64,000 bases of DNA from Gossypium raimondii. Lineage: Eukaryota > Streptophyta > Magnoliopsida > Malvales > Malvaceae. Under the pieces are notes generated by a model, which was not told where the DNA came from, ran no database searches, and saw only the letters and a list, made by a program, of their open reading frames with translations. The stretch's first letter is position 1; each line of letters opens with the position of its first letter. Below, piece by piece: positions 23,192 to 35,736 of the stretch. The stretch lies in NCBI RefSeq assembly GCF_025698545.1, contig NC_068566.1, positions 41,891,192 through 41,955,191 of the forward strand, in the 5' to 3' direction. The position numbers and the translations under genes were made by a program.

Positions 23192-24486
23192 GCTTAGTAC
23201 ACTTTTGTATTTTAGGCTTTGCAGTATTATGCTTATTATGGTAGAATCATGGATCTTGGCTATAGATCCACTGCCTTAATGTAATTGCTTCAGTTCGTTG
23301 TTGATGTTACTGTGATTCTAAATATTTGAAATGCTCTCAAAGGATTTCAATCAACTATGCTTCTGCGTGCATCCCATTGAATTATTATATAGCTAATTAA
23401 CATAGTGTTCTACTTGGACATTTGTAGTTGTGGGTGCCTCTTATCTCAACGATGGGTGGCTATAGGTTTCTGTTCTCTCTGTCCTACGTATTGGTTGAAT
23501 TGTGATACCTTAGCATGACAAAGATATCGGCATACAAATTTGTACAATAAGTACGATATATTCTATATGAAGATGTAATTCTATCGGACACATTGGTTAA
23601 GTTAAGAATTATTGCTTTGATTAGTTTGATTGGTGACAAAAAATTATGGAAAGAAAATGGGTATTGAATCAAGAGTTAAAAATGATTAAAATACTTTTTA
23701 TGAATTTATTAAATAATTATATTATTATTATTAAACAAGCAATAGAACTGTCAAATTAAAATTTTTTAATTTTTAAATTCTGGTATTTAAAATATCTTCT
23801 TGTTATATGTTTTTTTAAATATAGCCAATATAAAGGGAAAATTAGGAAATAAGTCGGAAAATAAAATTTGTAATGTTGGCCATTGTTTCCTCCATATTTA
23901 AGGAAGTAAATTAATTTTGAAGAAAGAAATAAAAATGTTGTTTTAATTTTTAATGAATGAATATGTTATTATAAAGTTTTTTTATTCATTTTGAATTATA
24001 TCTCTTTTATTTACATAAATAAAATAATAAATATATAATTATGTAATGAAGACGTATATTATATATATATATATATTGTTAAAAATATTTTAATTAATAA
24101 CTATTTAATTTATATAAAATAATTATTATTTATTAATAATTATATATTAAATATTTATTTTCTTCACGGGTATGATGATTTTTGATGTTATAAAATTAAA
24201 TAATTATTTCAAATATTATTTTTATTTTTATATATAAAATATTTCAATTATTATTATTTTTTCATATGGGTGTAGTAAATTCTAATATTATAAAATTTAA
24301 ATTAATTTTTATTATATAATTATAAATAAATGAGTTATTAATTAAAAATATTTTTACATAATGATTTATATAAAATATATTTTTATTATATAATTACATA
24401 TTTATTATTTTATTTGTATAAATAAAAGAGTTGTTAATTAAAAAGATAAATTAAAAAAAACATGAAAATAATACAATTATTAACAT
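23192..24486. other. H4 3' region, then AT-rich spacer
   Basis: The first 150-300 bp should hold the H4 3' UTR and polyadenylation site. From about 23700 the sequence is extremely AT-rich, with a (TA)n run at about 24057-24077. No gene is recognised. Confidence 0.5.
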
Positions 24487-24924
24487 GAGGGGCTTGCAAC
24501 TCTCCTTGGGCCCGAAGGATGCTACTTGGTCCGACTTGAAATTGTCTAAAGCCACCCTCAATTTATTTCTGACAAAGATTGTCTTTGGGCTACTCTTTTA
24601 GACTATTTTAATTGCTTTGTTTATGGTAACTCGAACAAATGTAGAAGGACAGCCTTATGGGAAACATTAAAAGAAACCATTCCTTCTTCCTCTGTATTTT
24701 GGATGGCGGTTGGAGACTTCAATACTATCCTTTTTAAAAATGATAAAAAAGGGTAGTTTTGTTGGATGACGATGCCCTCATTTTGGGGAATTTGTCGAAA
24801 CAAACTATTTATAGGATTTGGGGTTTACAGGGCCACCGTTTACCTGGAAAAGAGGAGGGGACTTTGAAAGACTTGATCGTGCATTGGGAAATTCTACATG
24901 GAGTCAAGCTTTTCTGAGGTGCCG
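24487..24924 (+). pseudogene. LINE (non-LTR retrotransposon) piece 1, endonuclease domain
   Basis: Translated pieces show the apurinic-type endonuclease of plant L1-like LINEs: 'FWMAVGDFNTI' with the GDFN metal/catalytic motif, then in another frame 'GFTGPPFTWKRGG' and 'ERLDRALGNSTW'. Internal stops and frame changes show decay. The coding sequence stops abruptly at 24924 where a solo LTR begins (target TGCCG) and resumes at 35737. The 5' part, including any ORF1, is missing. Confidence 0.85.
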
Positions 24925-25149
24925 TGTAATACCTCTAACTCGTATCCGACACCGAAATAGGGTTACGGAGCATTATCGAACTTATAAAATCAAACAATCA
25001 AACATTTCATATTCATTTCTCATTCAAATTAAAAACCATTCAAATTCATTCATAAAGTCCCTAATACGAGCCCTCAAGGCCCCAAATAGACATTAAAAGT
25101 GGTTCGTGACTTAACTGAGTACTTAAGGAATTTTTAGAAAAACATTAAT

Positions 25150-25409
25150 TTTTTTTCAGGAGACACACGCCTGTGTGGGCATTCGAAATGGGGACATACG
25201 GCTGTGTCCCAGTCCGTGTCCGACCCCATTTGCCAGGCCGTGCACCCTTCGAAATGGTCTCACACGCCCGTGTGTCAGGCTGTGTGAAAACTGGATGATA
25301 TTCTGATTTGTGCCACACGGCCAAGCCACACGCCCGTGTGCTAGACCGTGTGAAGCTACTATCTTGATTTATATAAAAGTATCAAGGGACACACGCCCGT
25401 GTCTCTGCT
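25150..25409. repeat. Cluster of CACACGCCCGTGTG-type palindromes in the LTR
   Basis: Perfect CACACGCCCGTGTG copies lie at about 25261-25274 and 25327-25340, with several shortened or one-mismatch relatives (about 25160, 25389). The sister LTR has the same cluster at about 36505-36645. Confidence 0.8.
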
Positions 25410-25414
25410 CGTGT

Positions 25415-27178
25415 TGTAACATCCCGATTTAGGACCTAGTCAGAACAGTGGTTTCGGGACCACAAATCCAATGAGGAAAAAAATTATTTTTATTATATTT
25501 TTATGGCCTACAACTTTACGGAAAGATTTCGTGAAAATTTCGTTCAGAAATTTTGACGTTTGGGCACTTAATTTAGTCAAAAGGACTAAATTGTAAAAAG
25601 TGCAAAAGTTGAGTTTTATATGTTAAAGGTATTTAATTGTTATGGAATTATAAATTAGGGGTCCTTATATGGTAATTAGACCATTAGTTAGTGATGGACA
25701 AAAATGGACACGAGATAAGTGAAATAAGATTTTTTTTAAAGTAAGGGTGTTTTAGTCATTTAGTAAATAAATAGAATTAAAAGGGAAAAATGTAAAAAAA
25801 ATTGTGTTCATCATCCTTGCTTGCTGCCAAAACTAGAAGGAAGCCATAGCTAGTGTTTGTTCACTTTCTCAAGCTCATAGTAAGTGATTCCAAGCCCCGT
25901 TTTTAATGTTCTTTACGTTTTTGAAATCCCGGTAGCTTAATTTAACTTATTTTAGCAATAATTTAACCTAGGGTTCATATTTGGAAAAATACCCATAGGT
26001 GAAATATGTTTATTTTGATGTTTTATGGTAGAATATGAAGCTAGGAATTATGTTAAACAACTTTTGCTAGTCGATTTTAAGTGAAAACGAGTATATTGAC
26101 ATAATCGGCAAAAATACCTAATGTTCATAAGTAAGTGTTATAGTAAGAATTTGATGTTGTCATAGAAAGGAACAATGTTCAGCATGTTATAGAACATAAG
26201 AATAAGATATGAAGTTTAATTTCCGAGCTTTGGAGAAAAAGTGTAAATATGCAAAAGTTTAGGGGCAAAACTGTAATTTTTCCAAAATTGAGTCAAGGAC
26301 TGTTTTGATAAATGTTTTGAGCTATGGCATGTATAGGGACTTGGTCACTTCGATTGTATATTCTTAAATTATGACCAAAAGATGATATGTAAATATTTGA
26401 TGATGAATAGTTATTAAAATGGCTAAGTATGAAGGTGTTTGTTGTTATAAATGTCTAGGTGATAAATTATGCATAAAAATCATGAAAAAGTAAAAATTTG
26501 TAGTGAATTAGTTTTGAGACAGCAGTAGTGACGTGAATTTAAAAAATCACCAAGGATAGTAGAAAATGAATTAGAGGGTGGATGAGATATAGAGTTAAAG
26601 CTTATTGAGTCTATTTTCATAGAAAAATAACAGTGTAGACAAAATAATTATGTATTCTAAGATATTTGCATTTTAGTTAGACAAGGTCAAAGTAGTTTTC
26701 GAAATCCCCTATTCCATCTTTATAAAATTATTAAAAATTATAAAAAATAGTTATGAGTTGTAATTTATATGTCCAGATTCTTTATTGAGTTTATTTTCTG
26801 TAGAAACAAGTGAGAACACCATATGAAGTCTGTACAATGAGATAATTAAATTTTAGTGACAAGAGGTCAGGACAGTCAATCAGTGAAATAGGGGAGAATT
26901 TAACTAATAAACCGTACTAATTGGCTGAACTAAAAATTCTGAAAAATTTTTGGTAAAAAACTATATGAGTCTAGTTTCAGGGAAAATTTACGAATCTAAA
27001 TTTTGAGTTTCGTAGCTCGAGTTATAATTAATTTAGTAACTGCTGCGTAGGTGGACAGCTTTGTTGTGAATAGTAAAATTAATATCAAAAGTAAAATTTT
27101 ATGCCCCAAACTTTTAAGTTAAGTCAAGTAACGCCTCGTGCTCGACTCTGAAAATGGTCTCGGGTAGGGGTTGTTACA
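25415..27178 (+). repeat. Left LTR of the palindromic element (1,764 bp)
   Basis: TGTAACATCCC ... GGTTGTTACA. It is followed six bases later by a primer-binding site. It has exactly the length of the right, inverted LTR, despite scattered substitutions and compensating small indels. Confidence 0.9.
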
Positions 27179-27184
27179 TTTTAT

Positions 27185-27196
27185 TGGTATCAGAGC
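27185..27196 (+). promoter_or_regulatory. Primer-binding site, left arm
   Basis: TGGTATCAGAGC, complementary to the 3' end of plant initiator tRNA-Met, the usual primer for minus-strand synthesis in plant LTR retroelements. Confidence 0.88.
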
Positions 27197-27315
27197 AGGT
27201 TTAGTTGGTTCTTGGAATATTCAGTATGAATAAGAGTCTAGCTATACATGCCATACATATATATTTTGATAGTGTGACGATTCCTGACGATTTTGAAATG
27301 TTTTCTTTTATAGTT

Positions 27316-29470
27316 ATGGATCCGAGCAGTGTAGTGCAGATGAAGTAGAGATGTCGCCCACTCTCGCGGGATGGGCGATGCCACGAGATGTTAATGTTAG
27401 TGAAAGACCCATTTCAGTTAGTCAGGGCGGAGGGCTTGAGAAGCCTTTTTCCAAGCTATGAATGATTGGTTTGCCGAGTTCGTTCGCACGAATCCGGCTG
27501 TTAGACCTCCACCCCCTCATGATTCTCAGGTTCCCCATGTAGCTTCTCCAGCTGCATGTATAGTTATCAGGGAAATGCCACCAGTTGATAAGATCAGAAA
27601 ACAAGAGGCTGAAGAATTTCAGGCTACTAAATACGATGATGCAGAGAAAGCAGAATTTTGGCTCAAGAACACTATCAGAGTTTTTGATGAATTATCTTGT
27701 ACACCTTAAGAATGTTTGAAGTGTGTTGTCTCACTTCTCAGAGATTCGTCTTATCATTGGTGGAAGACTCTTGTGTCAGTGGTACCTAGTGAGAGGGTTA
27801 CTTGGAATTTCTTTTTGGAGGAGTTCCGTAAGAAGTACATTAGTCAACGATTTATAGATCAGAAAAGAAAAGAGTTCCTTGAGTTAAAACAAGGTAAGGT
27901 GACTGTGACCGAGTATGAACGCGAATTTGTTAGACTTAGTAAATATGCTCGGGAGTTCGTGCCCACTGAAGCTAACATGTGCAAGAGATTTGAAGACGGG
28001 CTCAATGATGATATTCAATTGTCAGTGGGTGTTTTAGAAATCAGAGAGTTTGTTGTTCTGGTTGAGAGAGCCTGTAAAGTAGAGGATTTGTTAAAAGAAA
28101 AAGAAAAGGGCAAAGCTGAAATTGAAGCGCAAGACACAAAGAAAAGCAGATGGGCGAGATCGTTTGAGTCTACTTCCAAGATGCCTAGAGAGTTCCCTAG
28201 TGGATCAAATTTTCCAACGAGATATTCTAGTTGAAGCAGAAGCAGAAGATTTGAGGGTTCTAGAGCTCAAACTACTACAGTTGCAAGTACGGGTAGTACT
28301 CAACCCACTAGGCCAGAATATGCCCAATGCGGTAAACCTCATCCTGGAGAGTGTAGAGCAAATGAAGATGCCTGTTTCAGATATGGTGCACCAGATCACT
28401 TTATTCGGGATTGTCCCGAAACAATTAAAGAAAAGTATCTTGAGTGCGAGATCGAAATGCTCCTACTAGAGGCGGATCACAAAGTAACACAGGAGTTGGA
28501 GTAAATGCGAGGATCGTCTAGAGACTCAATGACTAGATCAGATGTTAGAGCACCCGCAAGAACATATGTTATTCGTGCTCGGGAAGAGGTATCCTCCCCT
28601 GATGTGATTACGAGTACATTTTCTCTCTATAATACTAATGTTATTGCTTTAATTGATCCGGGTTCGACTCATTCTTATGTTTGTATGAGATTGATGCCTA
28701 GTATGAACATGCCTATAGAATCCACTGAATTTGTAATTAAAGTATCAAATCCATTAGGCCAGTATGTGTTAGAAGATAAAGTACGTAAGAGTTTCCCTTT
28801 GATGATTAGAGGTCACTATTTTTTGGCCAATCTCATGCTATTGCCGTTTGATCAGTTTGATGTGATTATTTGTATGGATTGGTTGACAGCCCATGATGTG
28901 ATAGTAAATTGCAGAAAGAAATACATTGAGTTGAAATGTGAAAATGGTGTTATTATTCGGGTTGATCCAGATGAGTCAGATGGTTCTCTCTCTATGATTT
29001 CTGTTATGTCTGCTCAAAAATGTTTGAGAAAAGGGTGTGAAGCTTAGCTTGCTTTTGTATTGAACACTAAAGATCCAAAGTTAAAAATTGAATCAGTGCC
29101 AGTGGTACGTGAGTATTTAGATGTGGTCTCGAAAGAATTATCAGGTTTGCCTCCTGTTAGAGAAGTTGAATTTGGTATTGAGTTGATTCCAGGTACAATT
29201 ACTATTTCTATTGGCCCCGTTGGAATTGAAAGAATTGAAAGCTCAGTTGCAGGAATTAACTAATAAAGGTTTTGCAAGGCCTAGTTGTTCTCCGTGGGGC
29301 GCATCAGGGCGTTTTGTGAAAAAGAAAGACGGTTCAATGAGATTATGCATAAATTACCAGCAGCTTAATAAGGTAACTATAAAGAACAAATATCCACTGC
29401 CTAGAATTGATGATCTTTTTGACCAGTTGAAAGGACCTACTGTGTTTTCCAAGATAGACTTGAGATCCAA
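27316..29470 (+). pseudogene. gag-protease-RT fragment, left arm (gypsy polyprotein)
   Basis: Order of domains: a proline-rich N-terminal gag part ('WFAEFVRTNPAVRPPPP'); a retrotransposon gag domain ('YHWWKTLVSVVPSERVTW', 'FRKKYISQRFIDQKRKEFL'); a degraded zinc knuckle near 28318-28420; an aspartic protease with 'ALIDPGSTHSYVC' carrying the active-site Asp; a linker with '[17 protein letters not shown]'; and RT start '[10 protein letters not shown]' to '[14 protein letters not shown]'. RT ends at the palindrome junction before the YxDD active site. A TAA at 27707-27709 interrupts gag and is shared with the other arm. Further stops and frameshifts are private. No functional polyprotein is possible. 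Confidence 0.88.
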
Positions 29471-29471
29471 G
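29399..29471 (+). other. Asymmetric 73-nt loop at the centre of the palindrome
   Basis: The left-arm block TATCCACT (29391-29398) is paired with AGTGGATA (29472-29479). The bases between occur once and continue the left arm's RT coding sequence to about 29470, where the strand folds back. Confidence 0.85.
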
Positions 29472-31641
29472 AGTGGATATTTGTTCTTTATAGTTACCTT
29501 ATTAAGCTGACGATAATCTATGCATAATCTCATTGAACCGTCTTTCTTTTTCACAAAAAAGCACTGGTGCGTCCCACGGAGAACAACTAGGCCTTGCAAA
29601 ACCTTTATCGGTTAATTTCTGCAGCTGAGTTTTCAATTCTTTCAATTCCAACGGGGCCATTTTATAAGGAGCAATAGAAATAGGAGTTGTACCTGGAATC
29701 AACTCAATACCAAATTCAACTTCTCTAACAGGAGGCAAACCTGGCAATTCTTCCGGAAACACATCTAAATACTCACGTACCCCTGCCACTGATTCAATTT
29801 TTAGCTTTGGATCTTTAGTGTTCAATACAAAAGCAAGCTAAGCTTCACACCCTTTTCTCAAACATTTCTGAGCAGACATAACAGAAATCATAGAGAGAGA
29901 ACCATCTGACTTATCTGAATCAACCCAAATAATATCATCATTTTCACATTTCAACTCAATGTATTTGTTTTCACAAATTACTATCACATCATGGGCAGTC
30001 AACCAATCCATACCAAGAATCACATCAAACTCATCAAATGGCAATAGCATGAGATCGGCCGAAAAAGAGTGACCTCCAATCATTAAAGGGAAACTCTTAC
30101 ATACTTTATCTACTAACACATACTGGCCTAATAAATTTGATACTTTAATTATAAATTCAGTGGATTCTATAGGCATGTTCATACTAGGCATCAATCTCAT
30201 ACAAACATAAGAATAAGTCGAACCCGGACCAATTAAAGCAATAACATTAGTATCATAGAGAGAAAATGTACCCGTAATCACATCAGGGGAGGGTACCTCT
30301 TCCTTAGCACGAATAACATATGTTCTTACGTGTGCTCTAACATCTGATCTAGCTGCTGAGTCTCTAGACGTACCCCTGTTACTTGCCCCGACTCCCGGGT
30401 TCCTTTGTGATCTGCCTCTAGTAGGAGCATTTCTGATCTCGCACTCAGTATTACTTCTCTTTTAGATGTTTTGGGACAATCCCGAATAAAGTGATCTGGT
30501 GCACCATATCTGAAACATGTATTTCATTTGCTCTACACTCTCCAGGATGACGTTTACCTCATTGGGCACATTCTGACCTAGTGGGTTGAGTACTACTCGT
30601 ACTTGCAACTGTAGTAGTTTGAGCTCTAGAACCCTCAAATCTTCTGCCTCTAGTTCGACTAGAATATCTGGTTGGAAAATTTGATCCACTAGGGAACTCT
30701 CTAGGCCTCTTGGAAGTAGACTGAAATGATCTGCTCATCTGCCTTTTCTTCGTGTCTTGCGCTTCAATTTCAGCTTTGCCCTTTTCTTTTTCTTTTAACA
30801 AATCCTCTGCTTTACAGGCTCTCTCAACTAGAACAACAAACTCTCTGATTTCTAAAACACCCACTGACAGTCGAATATCATCATTGAGCCCGTCTTCAAA
30901 TCTCTTGCACATGTTAGCTTCAGTGGGCACAAATTTACTAAGTCTAACAAATTCGCGTTCATACTCGGTCACAGTCATCTTACCTTGTTTTAACTCAAGA
31001 AACTCTTTTCTTTTCTGATCTATAAATCTCTGACTGATGTACTTCTTATGGAACTCCTCCTGAAAGAAATTCCAAGTAACCCTCTCACTAGGTACCACTG
31101 ACACAAGAGTCTTCCACCAATGATAAGTCGAATCTCTGAGAAGTGAGACAACACACTTCATACATTCTTAAGGTGTACAAGATAATTCATCAAAAACTCT
31201 GATAGTGTTCTCGATCCAAAATTTTGCTTTCTCTGCATCATCGTTTTTAGTAGCCCGAAATTCTTCAGCCCCTTGTTTTCTGATCTTATCAACTGGTGGC
31301 ATTTCCCTGATAACTATACCTGCGGCTGGAGAAGCTACATGGGGAACCTGAGAATCATGAGGGGGTGGAGGTCTAACAGCCGGATTCGTGAGAACGAACT
31401 CGGCAAACCAATTATTTAAATATTGGAAAATGGCTTCTCGAGCCCCTCTTCCTTGACTAACTGAAATGGGTCTTTCACTAACATTAACATCTGGTGGCAG
31501 CGTCCCTTCTGCGAAAGCGGTCGCATTACTCTTTACATCATCTGTGCCAGCTCGTTCGGGATCTATAACTATAAAAGAAAACATTTCAAAATTGTCAAGA
31601 GTCGTCACACTATCAAAATATATATGTATGGCATGTGTAGC
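29472..31641 (-). pseudogene. gag-protease-RT fragment, right arm (inverted copy)
   Basis: Minus-strand copy of the left-arm polyprotein. Gag N-terminus 'MFSFIVIDPERAGTDDV' is better preserved here than on the left. It shares the TAA after 'FDELSCTP' (31168-31170). The protease motif is 'ALIGPGSTYSYVC', with the catalytic Asp changed to Gly. The RT start has '[19 protein letters not shown]' and '[18 protein letters not shown]', then runs into the junction and antisense sequence. A frameshift lies just before 'KKDGSMRL'. It is non-functional. Confidence 0.88.
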
Positions 31642-31685
31642 TAGACTCTTATTCATACTGAATATTCCAAGAACCGACTAAACCT

Positions 31686-31697
31686 GCTCTGATACCA
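31686..31697 (-). promoter_or_regulatory. Primer-binding site, right arm
   Basis: Reverse complement reads TGGTATCAGAGC, at the same six-base distance from its LTR as in the left arm. Confidence 0.88.
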
Positions 31698-31703
31698 ATA
31701 AAA

Positions 31704-33467
31704 TGTAACTGCCCCTACCCGAGACCGTTTCCGGAGTAGAGCACGAGGCGTTACTTGACTTAACTTAAAAGTTCGGGGCATAAAATTTTACTTTTGAAAT
31801 TAATTTTACTATTCACAACAAAGTTGTACACCTGCGAAGTAGTTACTAAATTAAGTATAACTCTAGCTACGAAACTCAAAATTTAGATTCGTAAATTTTC
31901 CCTGAAACTAGACTCATATATTTTTTTACCATAAATTTTTCAGAATTTTTGGTTCAGCCAATTAGTACAGTTTATTAGTTAAAATCTCCCCTATTTCACT
32001 GATCAACTCTCCTGATCTCTTGTTACTAAAATTTAATTATCTCATTGTACAAACTTCATATGGTGTTCTCACTTGTTTCTACAGAAAATAGACTCAATAA
32101 CGAATCTAGACATATAAATTAAAACTCATAACTATATTTGTACAGTTTTTAATAGTTTTCGAAAGTCGGAATATGGGATTTCGAAAACTACTTTGACCTT
32201 GTCTAACTAAAATGCAAATATCTTAGAATACATAATTTTTTTGTCTACATTGTTATTTTTCTATGAAAATAGACTCAATAAGCTTTAACTCTATATCTCA
32301 TCCACCCTCTAATTCATTTTCTACTATCCTTGGTGATTTTTCAAATTCACGTCACTACTGCTGTCTCAAAACTGATTCACTACCAATTTTTACTTTTTCA
32401 TGAATTCTATGCGTAATTTATCACCTAGACATTTATAACAACAAACACCTTCATACTTAGCCATTTTAATAACTATTCTTCATCAAATATTTACATATCA
32501 TCTTTTAGTCATAATTTAAGAATATACAATTGAAGTGACCAAGTCCTTATACATGCCATAGCTCAAAACATTTATCAAAACAGTCATTGACTCAATTTTG
32601 GAAAAGTTACAGTTTTGCCCCTAAACTTTTTCATATTTACACTTTTTCCCCAAAGCTCGAAAATTAAACTTCATCTCTTATTCTTATGTTTTATAACATG
32701 CTGAACATTTTTCCCTTCTATGACAATATCAAATTCTTACTCTAACACTTACTTATGAACATTAGGTATTTTTGCCGATTATGTGAATATACTCGTTTTC
32801 ACTTAAAATCGACTAGCAAAAGTTGTTTAACATAATTCCTAGCTTCATATTCTACTATAAAACATCAAAAAAACATATTTCACCTATGTGTATTTTTCCA
32901 AATATGAACCCTAGGTTAAATTATTACTAAAATAAGCTAAATTAAGCTACCAGAATTCCAAAAACATAAAGAATATTAAAAACGGGGCTTGGAATCACTT
33001 ACTATGAGCTTGAGAAAGTGAAGAAACCCTAGCTATGGCTTTCTTCAATTTTTTGCAGAAAGCAAGGATGATGAACACAATTTTTTTAACATTATTTTCC
33101 CTTTTAATTCTATTTATTTACTAAATGACTAAAATGCCCTTACTTAAAAAAATCGTAGTTCACTTATCTCATGTCCATTATTGTCCATCACTAACTAATG
33201 GTCTAATTACATATAAGGACCCCTATTTTATAATTCCATAACAATTAAATACCTTTAACATATAAAACTCAACTTTTGCACTTTTTACAATTTAGTCATT
33301 TTGACTAAATTAAGTGCCCAAACGTCAAAATTTTTTAACGAAATTGTCACTAAATCTTTCTGTGAAATTGTAGGCCATAAAAATATAATAAAAATAAAAC
33401 TTTTTCCTTATCAGATTTGTGATCCCGAAACCACTGTTCCGACTAGGCCCTAAATCGGGATGTTACA
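31704..33467 (-). repeat. Right, inverted LTR of the palindromic element (1,764 bp)
   Basis: Reverse complement of the left LTR with scattered differences. Outer tip ATCGGGATGTTACA at 33467. Confidence 0.9.
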
Positions 33468-35736
33468 CGTGTGGACAAAAATAGGTCGTTTTCCAAGTCA
33501 TATTTCTCATCCAATTTGGTACCAACCTAAGCTCAACAATGTATATACAACCATGGCATAAATCGGCATTCAAAACCAACCAATATCAAGTTCATAACAT
33601 GTTATAATATCCCACACAATCAAGATACATATATGCATCTCAGTTGGCAATTTATAATCATGCAAACTATGCCTCCAAATCTACCTAATTGGTCAAACAC
33701 ATATATGAAATCTTTGTGCCTAAAGCTTAACATGTGTGCCACTTATAAATCTCTACCATTTGGTACCTAAATACCAACTCACATCCAAGACATTTACATG
33801 GCAACCATACATCATATAATATAAGGTTATTTACATATTTATATAACAAAATATACCTAATAAAAGCCAAGTCAAATGGCTATCACATCAAGACATATAG
33901 GCCACATTATCCAAAACACATATACATGCCATTTAACCAAAATATATATAGTCCAAAATACTAAAATGAGTGTTTGACAGTGTGACGCAATCTCCGACAA
34001 CTTCCAAACCGAGCAAGCTTCCGAAGCACAATAAAACACGAAAAATAAACAGAGTAAGCAATTAAGCTTAGTAAGTTCGTAAAATACAAAATTAAACTTA
34101 CCCTTTTAACACAAATTTGGGTAAGTAACTGAAAGTATAACTCAATTCAATTTGGCCAAAGCCTAACACATAACCATTCACCAAGTTAGTCATGTATCCA
34201 TATAAGAATCGAGAATCATGTATGAATTCAACAATTAATAAAATTTCATGTACATGTAGCATCTATACCGTATATCATATATAAACCATTTCCATAAAAA
34301 TACCTGTACTAGTTCGTATCGAACTTGTGTAATCTCGTAATAACACTATGCCCGTTGAACCACTTAGAATATCGTTAGATACGCGAGTGGTACACACGAG
34401 GTGTTCTAAACTGTAATTCGTCAATTCTTGTACATGCATGCTCATACGAGTGATAAACGGTAACCTCCTTCAAGCTGAATATCGGTAAGCTCATACGAGT
34501 TGAGTATCGATAATCTCATAAGAGTTGGAATCGGTAAACCTAATGGCATGTCATTTGTATCCTACGAAATTCCTAAGGTTCAAACGGGGCTCAGTATTCT
34601 TCGTATGTCATTGATAATGCGCTCGATAATTATACATAATAGTTACACTATTCACATACGTACATATCAATTAAAGCATATAAATACGCAATTTAATTAC
34701 ACGAACTTACTTTAAACTCGTACGACGAAAATATGATCGTTTATTCCACGACTTTATCTTTCCCTCGATCTAATTCTGTACGTTGTTTTTCTTGATCTAT
34801 ATAATCAAAATTAACCAATTTAATCATCAATATATTCAATTCAATCCAAAATTCATGTTATGGAAAATTACCATTTTTCTCCATATACTTGTGACTTCTT
34901 TACAATTTAGTCTCTAGGCTCGTAAAATGAATTTCATGCAATTTCATCTAGACCTATGCCTAGCCGAATTTGATATGTGCTTATAACAGCTCATATATTC
35001 CATAAATTCACACATTTAACACATAATTTTCATATTTCTCAATTTAACCCCTAATTAACAATGTTATGAAAACTCACTTAACAAATGTTGTTTAACTAGC
35101 CACAATGATTCATTTTCTTCCATTAAACTTCAAAAACAACTAGATTATACTCATGGTAAAACCCTAAACTTTCAACTATTTTGCAAATTAGTCCCCGGGC
35201 TAGCTAAGTTAAGCTACAACGATCCCGGAAACATAAAAATCATTAAAAACGGAACGAAAATCACTCACCATGCAAGGGAGTGCTTGGCCAAACCTCAAAG
35301 CTCCTCTAATGGTGTTTTTCTTTGATGAAAATTTCAGCTCATGCATGTGTGAAGATGACAACTATTTTGTTTTATTTTATTTTTATCATTAATTGCCCTT
35401 TTACCATTTTACCCTTACCTAACTTTAAAAATTTCATAAATATCATGCCATACACATCACTCAAATAATGGTCTATTACCATATAAGGACCTCAAATTTA
35501 AAGTTCTATAGCTATTTAACACTTTTAGCTAATAGAACACAACTTTCGTACTTTACACAGTTTAGTCCTTTTTCGTAAATTGAGCATAAAAAGTAAAATT
35601 TCTTAATGAAAATTTTATACCATAATTTTAACATGCTTTAAATATTAAAATAATATTAAAATAATTTTTTTGACTTCAGATTTGTGGTCCCGAAACCACT
35701 GTTCTGATTTTACTAAAAACGGGTTGTTACATGCCT

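Larger units (their letters stand above)
25415..33467. mobile_element. Head-to-head palindromic Ty3/gypsy retroelement (8,053 bp)
   Basis: The left arm (25415-29398) reads LTR, primer-binding site, gag, protease and RT start on the plus strand. The right arm (29472-33467) is the same series on the minus strand. The 73-nt loop 29399-29471 continues the left arm's RT sequence. Both outer tips are the same LTR 5' end (TGTAACATCCCGATTTAGG). A perfect 5-bp duplication CGTGT (25410-25414 and 33468-33472) flanks the whole unit, and the sister LTR at about 36620-36640 shows the uninterrupted site. RT core, RNase H, integrase and polypurine tract are absent. Both gag arms share a nonsense codon, so both were copied from one defective template. 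The arms have since diverged by scattered changes. A single integration event of a snap-back cDNA is the simplest reading. Confidence 0.9.
24925..35731 (-). mobile_element. Solo LTR (about 2.75 kb without nested insert), minus strand
   Basis: Left tip TGTAATACCTCTAACTCG, right tip GGGTTGTTACA. Flanks are TGCCG (24920-24924) and TGCCT (35732-35736), a 5-bp duplication with one change. Removing the insert plus one TGCCT copy makes the LINE reading frame continuous, so the site is certain. It was itself split by the palindromic element 25415-33467. The left arm holds clustered CACACGCCCGTGTG motifs. The same family recurs at 36264-38966 in the same orientation. No coding region of its own is present. 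Confidence 0.87.

Noticed and set aside
25415..33467. Palindrome as an assembly misjoin or two independent insertions
   Set aside because: The perfect 5-bp duplication around the whole unit, the uninterrupted sister site, the unique 73-nt loop and the many differences between arms do not fit a duplicated-read artefact or two separate events. Long reads would settle it.
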